Shown here in pieces: positions 1 to 11,060 of a DNA stretch of 28,554 nucleotides (its first letter is position 1; each line of letters starts with the position of its first letter). The DNA is from Saccoglossus kowalevskii (Eukaryota > Hemichordata > Enteropneusta > Harrimaniidae). The notes below the pieces were generated by a model. It did not search any database and was not told the DNA's origin. It saw only the letters and a program-made list of their open reading frames with translations. The stretch covers positions 457,214 through 485,767 of the forward strand of contig NW_003137827.1 in NCBI RefSeq assembly GCF_000003605.2, in the 5' to 3' direction. Position numbers and translations under genes: made by a program.

Positions 1-209
1 CCAACTGCAGATTGTTGAAGTGGCCCTCTTGCCTTCCGGGTGGGCCTCTTCCTAGCAGCACACCTATCACACTTTCGTATCCAACTACGTACATCTACAC
101 TTGCACCTCTCCAATAATATCTACGCTTAATCCTATCTATAGTCTTCTTCACTCCTAAGTGACCTCCAGTTTTGGCATTATGTAATTCACTTAAAATTAC
201 AGACTTGGG
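1..209 (-). pseudogene. Ty3/Gypsy-type integrase fragment (zinc-binding domain), cut by window edge
   Basis: Read on the minus strand, an open frame begins just after a TAG at about 210-212 and runs off the left edge. It shows the integrase HHCC zinc-binding signature: a His in LHNAKTGG, a second in GGHLGVKKT, a YYW motif, then CDRC followed by a basic stretch. In this family the N-terminal domain binds zinc ahead of the DDE catalytic core, which would lie outside the window. The upstream stop means only the downstream part of a polyprotein survives. Ty3/Gypsy is the best fit from the GHLGVKKT and YYW spacing; other LTR integrases share the fold. This is a retroelement relic with no LTR visible here. 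Confidence 0.85.
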
Positions 210-228
210 CTAATTTAAGTGAAATATA

Positions 229-243
229 AATATATATATATAT
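229..243. repeat. (TA)n microsatellite
   Basis: A short TA dinucleotide run next to the integrase relic. Confidence 0.9.
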
Positions 244-720
244 CACTTTCACTGCTGGTCATGGGGATGGGTTGTTTAAGCTTGGTCATTAGTAAGTTCT
301 TGTTTAAAAATGTAAAGTATAAAATAAAGAAAATACTGAAAACTTAAGTACAGATAAAAGATAGTACTTCTTTTTCATCACTCAATAGTCCCAATCACTC
401 TTAGGCTGTTCTCACGTCAACCACTTGTTCTTTTCATCTCAACATACTTTCCCACAAACTAAGACTAATATAAAATTGTATTCAAAACAAAATGTAAACA
501 AAATACACATGTATACAAATAACTTATATAATCACAATGCACATATCAGACATACTCAACTGCTCACTCAACTGTGTTGTCTAGCCAACTATGCATACTA
601 TCACCAGTGTATAGTTTCAGCCTGTCATAGTGGACTACTCTTGGTGCTGCTCTAGGTGTTTTCTGTATGCGATATATCACATCTGATAATTATTAATTAA
701 TAAAATTAAGACATGGAGTG
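244..720. other. Stretch without a supportable gene
   Basis: AT-rich sequence with one 76-codon open frame at 425-655. That frame has no domain signature and a biased composition (many His, Tyr, Asn), so I do not call it. Nothing else was seen. Confidence 0.5.
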
Positions 721-1269
721 ACCTTTGATTTCTTCGCACACATTTGAGGTTGTCCAAAGTCCACAGTTAACAATTATTTTTGAAAGTGGGCAGATTTTAT
801 CCATTCAAAACTTTGCTTTATGGTGCAATGGCCTAAAAAGGAAACCATTTTCAACAAAATACCCGAAATTTTTAAAAAGAAATTCCCGAGGTTGACATCA
901 ATCAAAGATTATTTTGAAATTTGTATAGATGCACCCAACACTCAACTGCAAGAGCACAACTACAGCAACAACTACAAAAAACACACCACTGTGAAAATCT
1001 TCATTTCTTGCAATCCCCTTGGGCAGATTAATTATATTTCAAGTGCTTAGGGTGGTCATGTGGTCGTGAAAGTGGGTTTATTTCACCAAAGTTCCATTTC
1101 TTGGATTAAATCCTTGCAAATAGAAGTTTTACTTTGGTGGACGATTTTGCCACCAGCTTTCACCAAATGAAAACACCAGTTATCTGCTGGGGAAGTTGAC
1201 ATTTCACGAAAAATCTCTTCTGTGCGTATACAATTAGAGAGAGTAATCAGGAACATAAAAATCGTTTAA
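721..1269 (+). pseudogene. DDE_Tnp_4-type (PIF/Harbinger, ISL2EU-like) transposase relic
   Basis: One reading frame from 721 to the TAA at 1267 keeps the order of a DDE_Tnp_4 transposase. It starts with a helix-turn-helix-like piece (GCPKSTVNNYF, then KWADF). Next come VQWPKKE, an Asp-containing strand (IKDYFEICIDAP), a KHTTVKIFISCNPLGQINYIS strand pair, GGHV, PAFTK, QLSAGEV, and the closing helix SSVRIQLERVIRNIK, which resembles the usual RIHVERxIxxxK. Four in-frame stops lie at 745, 781, 1048 and 1168. The segment between GGHV and PAFTK is shorter than usual and lacks the ADRGF-type second Asp motif. The source element would cut and paste DNA; this copy cannot. The family level is secure from motif order; the assignment to Harbinger/ISL2EU is from memory. 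Confidence 0.85.
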
Positions 1270-1382
1270 CAAGGCTTGTTACCAATTCTTATGATTCAGA
1301 GTTTAAAAATGAGAGTAATCAGGAACATAAAAATCGTTTAACAAGGCTTGTTACCAATTCTTATGATTCAGAGTTTAAAAAT
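1239..1382 (+). repeat. Perfect 72-bp tandem duplication overlapping the transposase end
   Basis: The 72 bases at 1239-1310 are repeated without change at 1311-1382. The unit starts with GAGAGTAATCAGGAACAT and contains the end of the transposase helix (VIRNIK), its stop codon and following DNA. The length is a multiple of three. Identity of the two units suggests a duplication much younger than the decayed gene around it, or an assembly artefact. Confidence 0.95.
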
Positions 1383-2689
1383 GAAGAAATGGGTGCAGAA
1401 TTGGCCACCATAGGCAAGCGTATTAAAGTTTGTGCATTACTGACCAACTTGGGAGCAGTATTGTATATAACATGTGTTGCTGGTATGCTGGTATGAACCT
1501 AAATACCAATATTGCTTTCAAATATGAAATATTGTCAAGAAAATAGACACAGGTCATATAGTATAGCATGAACTTTGTTTTTGTCTATTTCTTGGCAAGA
1601 TTGAAACTTTTTTTTTGATCGACCGTGCAACATTTAACAGTGAGCAATGTGTATAAATTATAAATAACAATGTTAAAGATATCCTATTGCACAATATGAT
1701 GTCAGTGAAAAAATCAGATTATGTATGATTGTATCGTCAAGTTCATTTCTATGTGAGTGGTCAATTTCAGCATCTCAAACATGTTGATAAATTGGCAAAT
1801 AAATAGTGTGTAGTTTTTACAAGCAATTCTTTCTGTATTAAATCTTCATAAATTTCCTCCTGGGTCATGATGATATTACCGAATGGCAAGAGTGTGACTG
1901 TTGACTTCATACAGCTGGAAAGCATTATCTTCATTATTCTATATTATTATACGTGCTGTATGGAGAGGTTTTTGTTGGGAAGAACATATACTTTTGATGA
2001 GTGGTGGGGTAGACTGATGTGGGTTGGTGTGTAAGACAGAATGGTTATTGGATGAGGTAACCCTGCCAACTCGCTGATCATAGCAATGCAGTGATGCACT
2101 TTGTCCTTGTGTTACATCTGTCAGCTTTACTTATAGACAAATTCCTGAATATATGATTACAGTGCGCATTTAGTTCACTACTCTATAAGATGGTTTCACA
2201 TCTGCTTTAAACACCAGATTGGCTGAAGGCGTCTGTAAATGGTTTGAACCCATCCAGAAACAAAAACACTTGTATGCCTCTTGGGACTTGGAATGTTCCA
2301 TTGCCTCAGATGAATAGACAACCTACTAATAGGTACAATATACACCGCATATCATTACAATAGAACACATTTTACACATTCAACGACACCACAATATTTT
2401 CAATGACAAAGAAATGCTACAACTTTTCGGGATTTGGATCGAAACATCAATAATGATAGTAGTACTAATAAGCCATTCTCCATCAATGGAAGGGGAATTT
2501 TAAGCAAACTTTATAAATGAGATGATAGTATAATTTGATTGTTTGGCCATTTACTTATGTGGAAATGTTATCAAATAATGATAAACGTCAAAGTACTGAA
2601 TGTTTGGCCAGGTTTTGAGGTTGTTGGCTCATTTATCCGCCAGAATTTTGTTTGGGCACATTTCAAGTCAAACCACAGCTATCTTTGAC
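1383..2689. other. Gene-free AT-rich stretch
   Basis: No open frame above background, no inverted-repeat pair and no domain signature was seen on either strand. Confidence 0.5.
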
Positions 2690-2957
2690 TTATAACGCAC
2701 CGTAGCATCGTCTGGTAATCGGTCTTTATATTCGTAACTCATGGTCGACGAAATTGTGAGTTCCAAAGCTGATCGAGTGATCCACGTTGCGCGTACGCCC
2801 CCCCCCCCACCAAAACAAAGATGGCGGACGGCGTCACGTGACATATGACGTAGGCTTGTCCTACAGAATAATAATTTTCAACTTTGGGCGTAAAGTTTAA
2901 CATCCTAACACGAATTCAAGAAAACGTCTAAATGCTAATGAAGCATTCAACAACATT
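2690..2957 (+). promoter_or_regulatory. CpG-rich promoter-like patch with YY1-, E-box- and CRE-like motifs
   Basis: CpG content rises sharply against the AT-rich surroundings. On the plus strand it holds AAAGATGGCGG (2818-2827, YY1-like, a motif often near animal transcription starts), the palindrome TCACGTGA (2834-2841, USF/E-box type) and TGACGTAG (2846-2853, CRE-like half). A run of 11 C lies at 2798-2808. An ATG open frame begins at 2958. The motifs are seen; promoter activity is inference. Confidence 0.45.
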
Positions 2958-3164
2958 ATGGAGGACAACGCTTCATCGAGTTTTGCCGAATCTAATTTCA
3001 GTAGTAGTTCGTTTTACCAGGCCAGTTCAGCATCAGGACCCTCATGCTCAACATCCACTTTATTTAGCTGCGGTTCCGTAGCTTTTTGGTCTGACCTACA
3101 ATCGAATTTCGCCCTAACAATTCCATTTGGACGTCTTCTTTTTAATTTTGTATGTCGAACATAG
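2958..3164 (+). CDS. Hypothetical Ser-rich small ORF or first exon
   Basis: A 68-codon frame begins with ATG about 130 bases after the YY1-like motif. The first third is rich in Ser, Ala and Glu (MEDNASSSFAESNFSSSSF); the end is hydrophobic. No known domain was recognised. A GTATGT in the last codons (about 3150) could be a splice donor, which would make this a first coding exon, but no matching downstream exon was found to 4637 on this strand. Its position after a CpG patch is the main reason to list it. It may not be translated. Confidence 0.25.
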   Translation: MEDNASSSFAESNFSSSSFYQASSASGPSCSTSTLFSCGSVAFWSDLQSNFALTIPFGRLLFNFVCRT

Positions 3165-4637
3165 AGCTATAGGATCTATCACCGTTTAAAAACAGAAATG
3201 TGGCATACAGTAAATTACATCGCTATTGCTATCGATTACGATGGTGTGACGTACCTTTATTGTGAATTTATCGCTGGATAAACAACATACAAACTTTTGT
3301 TTGCAATTTGTGTTCATAGATAAACAAATTACGAGAAAACGGCAGCCATTGACATCCCACAATCCCTAGTGCAAACTAAATGTAAACTGACAAAACCTGC
3401 AGCAAACTGATTAGAAATAAGATCCAATTTTGTTTTATTATTTTTATTTTCACTATTTTGAGTTGAATTCTTGCTTGTATTATTTGTAGCATGTTATTAT
3501 ATTTTGTACACGATTTGATGATGCTTTCCAACCGTATTCTAAATATCAAGTTCACAGAGCAAATAGTTATTGAATGGTAATAAAATAGGTCAATTTATTT
3601 TTTTCATTGCACTATTTTCTTGCCAAAATTTGTGTTCAGAATTTCTTAAATTTTAGACCAAAACAGAGTAGGATTGTTTGTTGTATATAGGTCTTTATAA
3701 ACAAATTTGTGAGAAACTGGGTAGTACTTCCAACAAATCTATTTTGTGAAAAGTTGACAATGAGTGCACCATAGTAATGCATTAATTTATGGGGGGGGGG
3801 GACTATTTTTTACCAACGGAAATTACTTTGTTCATGGAAATGTATGCTTTTGTGCCAAACTCCAGACTCATTCAGAAGCATTATCCATATTTTTGTACTT
3901 TGGTGTATTGTTTATTTATTATTTTGGGGGTATTTCTAACAAAAATTATCTTCATTTTGCCTCCAAATTATTACCTGGAGTGTTGCTCAAATGCTCTATT
4001 AACTGCACAACTTAACACTTAATGTATGTTTGGAGACTACTACATTTTTATAATTTCCCTCCCTACAAAACTTAATGGTTTCATCATTCTTCTTTGATTG
4101 TCAGTATGACTTGCTCAGGATTATATAGCATTTGCCACATATATTTTTATAGGTGTAAATTCACATGATGGTATACTTCTTGAGGCTTCTAGTATTGCCA
4201 CTTTACAGTGTTTCAACTCCCTGTTTAGACCATACCTATCATTTTTCTAGGCAGAAGCACGCTGAATACAAGATGAAGCCATGCTTTAGGATAAAAGACC
4301 CCCTAAGTTCATGATAAAGGTGTTGGATTAAATTGTACTAAACATCTGTAAAGCATGAAACTAACATTTCATACGGTTCAGTTAGTTTTTTTATTTTTAA
4401 TCATAAATATATGTCTACTAAAATTTATTATCATGAAAATTGTAAATTTTAAAATTCACACACATTATCATCATTTAACCCATGTGCCAACAATCAGGCG
4501 TACAGTATACAATGTTAAAATTGTAATTGAGGTTTTGCAGATTAATGAAAATTGTAAAGAAATATCATATGCTAATACTTATATCGGACTGAACTCGACC
4601 AAGGCTTTATGGTTATTCATAATGTTTGAAACTCAGA
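3165..4637. other. Gene-free stretch with a poly-G run
   Basis: AT-rich DNA with several overlapping short open frames (3764-4022, 4355-4645) that show no domain signature or coding-like composition. An 11-G run lies at 3791-3801. A short CAA repeat at about 4643-4660 marks the end of the helicase relic. Confidence 0.5.
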
Positions 4638-6316
4638 TCAGATGACAACAACAACAACTACTCCAGAAATCTTTCTTTTTCTAATCTTTGGGCTTTTATT
4701 CATCACATTCATACTTTCTGCACTCACACTTTCCAACACAAACAAAACACATACATTCACTGCCCAGTTTAAAATCACACTTTTCTCTCTTCCTAAATAT
4801 AACTTACATCTATGCCATGCACAACTACTGATTCCAATACCTGTAACACTCATACACACTCCACTTTCACCATCTACATTTTTACACATCTCTTCCTTAC
4901 AATGAAACACGTTTGTTCCACACTTGTACATCCCACCTGTAGCAAACTTTCCATCTCTCCCAGTTCTACCAACTTCCTGCCAATACAATAATTAGGCTTC
5001 TACACACACACGAATGAATCATATGTCTAACATCACTCGCATTCACGCCCATACCAAATGTTACTGTTGCAATCATACATCTTATAGTGCTATCATGCTT
5101 TACACACTCTGACACCACATATTCTTTATCTGCATTGGCTAGTCCTGCATGATACATTTGTACTGTATCTGGACCTCTGTCATAGTATTCAATGTCCAGC
5201 TTTTCCATTATAGCACTATATATTTTGCCACACTGGGCGATACTTGTGTGAATTGAATATTTAAAATTAAAAAATACTCAAATAATAATACTCTAACTCT
5301 TAATATAATCTGTAGTTATAAAACAATCCACCTCACATTTTCTTTTCTTTCAGCTCAGTAAAATACAAATGTAGTTCCTTTTTAATGTCACTGCATTTGA
5401 ATTTATATTTCAGGAAGATGTTTGGTTTGCGATTGTTAAAATAAAAAAATGAGTTGCAAAAAGATAATTTTATTACCTGTCTGGAACAACAACAACCCAC
5501 CTTAATATTTTCTCTTCTAAAATAAAGTCTTGTCAGTGCAGATGACAGTATTTTTTTTATGAAAATGTTGCACTTAGTATAAGCATATGCACCTTGTATA
5601 AACATTTGCCAGCAAGTGTATACTGTGGCCAAAAGTATCCATCCCTGCAAAAGAAGGATTGCTTGATAGACGAAAGAAATGGCAGAGGTATGAAGTTATT
5701 GAATGAATATGGTATAAAGTGACAGTGGTGGAGTGGAGGGATGTTATTGTAGAAAGCAGTTGGGGGAGGGAGTGATGAAATGGAGATCATATTGATAGTT
5801 AAATATTTGTTACATGTAGGTGATTAAGAACACTCGCCATGTATCCACAACATGTGCCTCATCGATTGTCAGTAGACATACATTTTTCCTGTAAAACAGT
5901 ATATGCCTCCAAGTGTCTACAGATTCTGGGCATATAAACACCAGTGTGAATTTACCATTCATAACTCCTTAAAATAATGAGCACAATGTTCATAAAATGT
6001 GAACATTTTTTTAAAGTTAATCAGTTTATATATAACACAATAAATTATAATAAATTATGTAATAGAATGTAAAACTGGTAGTTTTAAATATTAACATTCT
6101 CATAGTTAAAAAAACTTACATGAAATGGTACATGCCATGCAAAATGTCTTTATTAATCTTTCTTTTTTTGTAATGCATGCAGCAGGAATGTCTCCCATTA
6201 GCAGCACTGCACATCAGGCTTTTCAGAGGTGTTACAACAATACTAATATGTTCCCCACCTTTGCCCTCATCCAAGATAAGTGGTGGAAGAATAAAGCACT
6301 CACTCTTCCAAATAAC
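4638..6316 (-). pseudogene. RecQ-family (superfamily II) DNA helicase relic, multi-exon
   Basis: Minus-strand pieces keep RecQ motif order. Exon 6316-6120: LPPLILDEGKGGEH then VVTPLKSLM (motif Ia), with a frameshift before IPAACITKKE; it is bounded by a CAG acceptor and a GTAAGT donor. About 5970-5830: GKFTLVFICPES, then LLTIDEAHVVDTW (motif II, DEAH). Exon 5644-5477: scrambled LILSAT-like motif III, then a donor GTAATA. About 5430-5333: KPNIFLKYKFKCSDIKKEL. About 5250-4640: IAQCGKIYS, MYHAGLANADKE, IRCMIATVTFGMGVN (motif V), then a frameshift and YWQEVGRTGRDG (motif VI). RecQ helicases unwind DNA 3 prime to 5 prime with ATP. The Walker A exon was not found, and at least three frameshifts make a working product unlikely. 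It resembles RecQ-like genes that are multicopy in some invertebrates, possibly carried by transposons; that link is inference. Confidence 0.85.
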
Positions 6317-7650
6317 CTGTTGGCAAAACAGACACACAATTATTCTGCACCAATAAAGTAGTTATTACTTCTTTTTGCTTATTTTTTAATTGATATGGTC
6401 GATTTAGCTCATCTATTGTCTGATAGGCTCAAAATTTTAGAAAGCATACTTGAGTGCCTATATTTTTATACACATATTTATTGCTTTTATGAAATGTTAT
6501 TCTCATCTTTCCAAGAAAGCAATCACACACATTATTTATAATTGTATGATTTTTGTTTAATAATAATAAAAAATAGAAACTAGTAAAACGCAATTTACCT
6601 ACTGATTTCGGTCATGTGGTACAATATTATAGGTCTCGCGTAATTTGTTATGATCCAAAATGGCGTCTTTCGTCTTATTATTTTTCTCCCACTCTGTGTA
6701 CGGTTAATAAAGTCAATTTTTATGACCACCTTCATCATTTCACAGCGCAGTAGGTTCTGGTCGTTGTTTGTAAAGTAAAGTGAGTACTTTTGAAAGTCTT
6801 AAAATGTGATTTTTGCGACGACCAAAATTGGCATGTGGATTTTAACCGGTATTCAGTTGCAATGGCTCCATAGCCCTATTATCGGCCGGCCTGAGTTGTC
6901 ACGTAAATAATGCGGTCGGCAACATATGGCTATGATTCCACAGCTACCACTTTATTAGACCTAGATGCACAGGAAACCTAGCCACAAAGATGATCAACGC
7001 CAAGATGGCCAGTTCAACAGCAGAAGCCAAATATTGTAGGGTATGCACAAGTTAGTCAGACTGGACTGGGCAAGGAGATCATACATTTCAAATTTTAGCC
7101 CAATCAGGGAACATTAACATTTGCTCCAAAAAATCATAAATTTTGATAGCTTAAATCCAGGAGAAATTTGTTTTGCGTCCAATTTGTACGAAAAGTGGTA
7201 GGTAGGGAGAGTTGTATATGATGATTCTAGATTTGTACTCACATTTAGTATCTCTTATTGTTCAAATTAATGTAGCTGTCACACAATTTGTTTGATATTT
7301 TGCTTTTAAACTGACAGATACTAAATAAATAAAAATTAAAAAAATATATATATATTTATAAATAAATATTTTGATAGATGTCTTTACCTTGGTCATATTT
7401 TGTTTGTAAGTGTCCATATCTTCTGGCTTACTGACTTCTAATTACTTGTGTCAGGTGTGACCTTGGAACAAAAGGTGATACTATTTGTACTGATTCAAAC
7501 CACAATCTTTATCTGACTTTGGTGTAGGGGAATATATTTGTGAAATAGACTTAATGAAAAATGGTGACAAAAACAGTTCTAAGCTTGAATCGGATTGCGC
7601 TTTAATGGGTGACTGTATCATACGTTTGTTTTCAGCTGTAGGCGTATCTT
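6317..7650. other. Stretch upstream of the helicase relic; weak promoter-like CpG patch
   Basis: The Walker A exon expected upstream of 6316 was not recognised here. Around 6630-6920 CpG density rises (CTCGCG, AAAATGGCG at about 6658, CGGCCGGCC at about 6885). A minus-strand reading ending in a GTAAAT at about 6600 could be an exon but shows no motif. An A/T run with short TA repeats lies at about 7335-7370. No gene is called. Confidence 0.35.
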
Positions 7651-7748
7651 TTATGCTAGCATTCTCAGGTTCTGTTCTATTTCACTTTCCACGGAATTTG
7701 TCATTGCCTCTTTCCCCTGAAAACCAGTCTCTGTTTCCATGCTTCCTT

Positions 7749-7852
7749 GAGTACAACCAGTCTCCACCTCAATCTCTGTGAATACTTTAATTTGAATGTT
7801 ATCTCTCACTACATCTTTTTCAGAGTTTTCGCGAGTACAACCAGTCTCCACC
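7749..7852. repeat. Pair of 20-bp direct repeats, 84 bp apart
   Basis: GAGTACAACCAGTCTCCACC occurs at 7749-7768 and again at 7833-7852. The spacing is a multiple of three, and the minus-strand open frame 7651-7992 therefore contains VETGCT twice. That frame overlaps the last exon of copy A in another frame and has no recognised domain. The repeat may be a degraded minisatellite just past the end of the copy A gene. Confidence 0.7.
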
Positions 7853-7975
7853 CTATTAACGGTAGTTTTCTTTTTGGAGGATGGTGTGACCCTGAAAGGG
7901 GCTGTTTTGTTTGTGTATGCAAGGCATACGTAATGAACAAAAAAAAATCGTCCGACCTGAACCCTGGTCTGGAAA

Positions 7976-10900
7976 TTAAATACTAATTTCAAGATCTTCT
8001 AATAACTTGTATAAGTATAAACAATAGGTAGATCTTCATCATAAGTGATATTGTACCAATGTGGATACCCTGGTACCTGAAATGGAAAACGGTGATTAGT
8101 ATCATTATCCTTATAAAAATTGCTAGCATAAATTAATACAATTCACGTATGTTATTGAAGTTACTATTACATTTTGTCAAACAATGAGGTGCCATATTTT
8201 GACATATGCACAACAAATTGTGAATATGTCATGATAAATTAACTGCATAGTGTTTTATTTTAAGTTACAACTGATATGGAAAACCAATGCCATCACAATA
8301 TTTGGAAAGTGCAATTGGAATATTGTGAAATTGTGAACAATTTAGACTCGTTCGTGATTTTGGAAAAATATTAATATGATTATATAAATTAGCGGATCAC
8401 ATCAATTATTATAAACATGATATTCACAACATTGACAGATATGAATGACGTGTACAATTATCTGGTTAAAATAACAATTTATATGCAGTGAGTGGATTCC
8501 AATTACACATCGTCAGTCGTCTCTATATAGGATGGTGAGTGCTTATGCTCATACACCAGCTTTGAAAACCATAAAAAGAGTATTTGGCTACGTATATAAA
8601 CCAAATGAAGGTGCAGTTACGGTATTCCAATTTCTAGAGAACACCGAATTTATGTTTATTTACAGAGTATAACTTGTTACTAGTACAGATTGGTACTGTA
8701 TTATTTGTGAGAACTACAGAATAAAGTGACAATGATAAAATTAATTAACATATTGATTAGTGCTTAGTCAATTTACCTCCATGTAAATAATGTTTTGCAG
8801 ATAATGAATTATGTGTACTATATGGTTATTAGATAATTCCAGGCCATCATTTTGAACAAGGTCAAATAAGGTTCAGGAAATTGTTTACAGAGTGGAATTT
8901 GTGGTGGTGGATCTATTCGCCTGGAATACCTGTGATATTACTTCACCATTGTACCATTTCTCTAAACCATCTTCTATAAACAAGTGTTTCACCTTCTTTC
9001 CGACCAAAAGGACTGTTCCCTCATCTGGGCGAGTTTTAGGTAGATCGAATGCTGACTGCACCAGTGACTTCACATTGGCAGTCAGTTCTTCAATGGTTAG
9101 GGGCACTCGTTTTGTGGATTAACTAAGGATATCTTGCTGAAGGCATAAATATTCTTGTCTGGCACACGTTGTACAAGTAATTTTTTTTCTGAACTGCAGT
9201 TGAGGCTTTAGTGCTTCCACTTTATCGTTGTTGGATGCAAAAGTTGCCAGATTTGAATCCACTTGCTCACATGACTGCCAAAGTCCAAAGTGTATAATGT
9301 CAACTGCCTGCTTCTCTTTAGCACGCTGTTGTTCTGCAACCTGTCTGGTCCGTTTTTGAAAAGAAGCCTTTTGGTTTGCCTTTCTAATTTGTACAATGTG
9401 TTCTTCTCTTTCAAGGAATAACTGCCACTGCCCACTTACTTTTTGGTAGTATCTTCAATTAGTTTTGTCTGCAGACTTTCATCTTTGATGGCCAGCCACT
9501 TTCCTGTCTAGTTGATGGTAAACATGACATATGATTCAGAGGCAAGAGTAACAATATTCGGTTTGAATGAAAGAAGATTATGCAAACATTCAGGCTGATT
9601 GTTGTGCTTGGCAATACTTGGGTCCATGAATGAAAACTTGCCACCAGGTAGATCATCTTTTAAATTCATGCTCAAGTAGTTTGGTGAGGCCAGGAAACAA
9701 GGTTTGCAAAATGACACTCGTGTGATCATCATACACAGATCGAGAAATCAAGTGGTCATAGACAACATCTTCATAAAGAATTAATTTCCCTTGCATGAAA
9801 TCTTCCACATTGAGAACAGCATCTCGTAAATAATTAATTAATGAGCTGTAAATACAATTCCCCAAGTTCAAAGTTGTGAATATTTACAGATTCAATCATC
9901 TTCCACAATGGGGTAGGTTACACATTTAAGTGTCTTGCAACCACTAACAAAAAAGTCAGTCAGAATAAACTGCTTTTTACAAGACGCCTACTCGTAAGAT
10001 CCATCTTGCTCAGAAACTGAACCATCTGCTCATGCAAGAAAAAGACATGCCCAGCATTGCTAAATAAAATGTTGAAGTGGTTGCCTCGACAAGGTGCTAG
10101 AGGTAAGGTCCTGAGATGATTGGCCAACTTGGCTTGTACGAAAGATTTAACAAAAGTAAAAAAAAAACCTAACATCCTTTCTTTGCATCTCCTCTCTTGG
10201 CAAAAACTTTACAAACTGTGCAAACCAACCTCGTAGTGCCAGATTCATTTGGTTGATAAAATTCTCTCTCAACTCCAAAAGAACATTGAATTTCATTTTA
10301 GTGGCTGCAAGACCACTCATGGTATTCTGAATATGAGCAACGATTTGTTGTTAGATGTTGACTTGCATACATGATCAATATCAGAATGGATATTATTGAA
10401 TGTATGAAGGGTATCCTATGCCGATTTTGTGGCTAGGTCTCGTAACCCAAGAACCAATACTGGCCTTTACTGTCATTTGCTGCATATGCACCATATTAAT
10501 TATACTGATGAAGCTTGCAAACATGGTAAAGAATGTTATGAGTACAGACACTGAAATCCTCAGCAATCGTTTTGGGGGAGCTTGGCTCAATATTCCAGAC
10601 TTTGCCTGTTGAAAAGGATGGTACACGATTGGCGACTCTGCCTACCAGCTTCAAACACGCATCAATAATCCCACATGCACAGCACAAATATGGTGCTCTA
10701 ATAATGAATAGAACAAAGAGTGGCAGCTGTGAATTTATTTGTATTCACATCAAAAAGTGGAATTGTTGGTGACAGCTGATCTTCAAGAATTTCCTTCTGT
10801 ATAGTGAGATTCTGTACCTTTTTTTCAGCATGCTGTTTTTATCTCTGAAACTGATGTTGATAACTGCAGGCTTCCTTTCCAGCCGAACACATTTCCGGCG

Positions 10901-11060
10901 CCAGTAATTTCTCGGGATGACAATTGTGTTATTACCCGACATTTCTCCCGATATTTTGCGTGCATTTGATACCTTTAGTGGAAAGGTCTTTCACATCTTC
11001 CTACATCCGAAGATTACTTTCACGCAAACCTCTTATTTGATCTTTCAAATTTTTGAGACA
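7976..11060 (-). pseudogene. Copy A: DDE transposase with Tudor/Agenet-like C-terminal module, decayed
   Basis: The pieces align at protein level with copy B in the opposite orientation. In order on the minus strand: a coiled-coil-like start (about 11060-10960, LKDQIRGLRESNL), QNLTIQKEILEDQLSPTIP (about 10790), a degenerate stretch to 10400, NTMSGLAATKMKFN (about 10325), GNHFNILFSNAGHVFFL (about 10090-10040), YLRDAVLNVEDFMQGKL (about 9840-9780), DLPGGKF and FKPNIVTLASESYVMF (about 9650-9520). A charged helix frame follows at about 9455-9119, then EELTANVKSLVQSAF and VGKKVKHLFIEDG with WYNGEVISQ ending at 8930. After an intron, VPGYPHWYNITYDEDLP (8076 onward) runs to a stop at 7976-7978. The motif matching SDKAATE in copy B reads SGLAATK, so a conserved Asp is lost; the TDET motif was not found. 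Multiple frameshifts are present. The domain name Tudor/Agenet-like is by resemblance only. Confidence 0.8.
8077..8929 (-). other. Copy A intron (phase 0) within the C-terminal module
   Basis: The donor reads ATCACAG/GTATTCC and the acceptor TTCCATTTCAG/GTACCAGG on the minus strand. The intron splits the codons for Ser-Gln from Val-Pro-Gly, exactly as in copy B. It is 853 bp, AT-rich, with no other feature seen. Confidence 0.7.

Noticed and set aside
4642-4905. Plus-strand frame rich in Thr and hydrophobic residues
   Set aside because: It is the complement of the helicase C-terminal frame and begins in a CAA repeat.
4638-6316. Reading the RecQ-like locus as an active host gene
   Set aside because: No Walker A exon was found and several frameshifts interrupt conserved motifs; splicing cannot explain all of them.
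6630-6700. AAAATGGCG and CpG patch as the promoter of the helicase relic
   Set aside because: The motif is in plus orientation while the relic is on the minus strand, and no first exon could be traced.
7651-7992. Minus-strand 113-codon open frame with repeated VETGCT
   Set aside because: It overlaps the last exon of copy A in another frame, has no recognised domain, and its internal repeat follows from the 20-bp DNA direct repeat.
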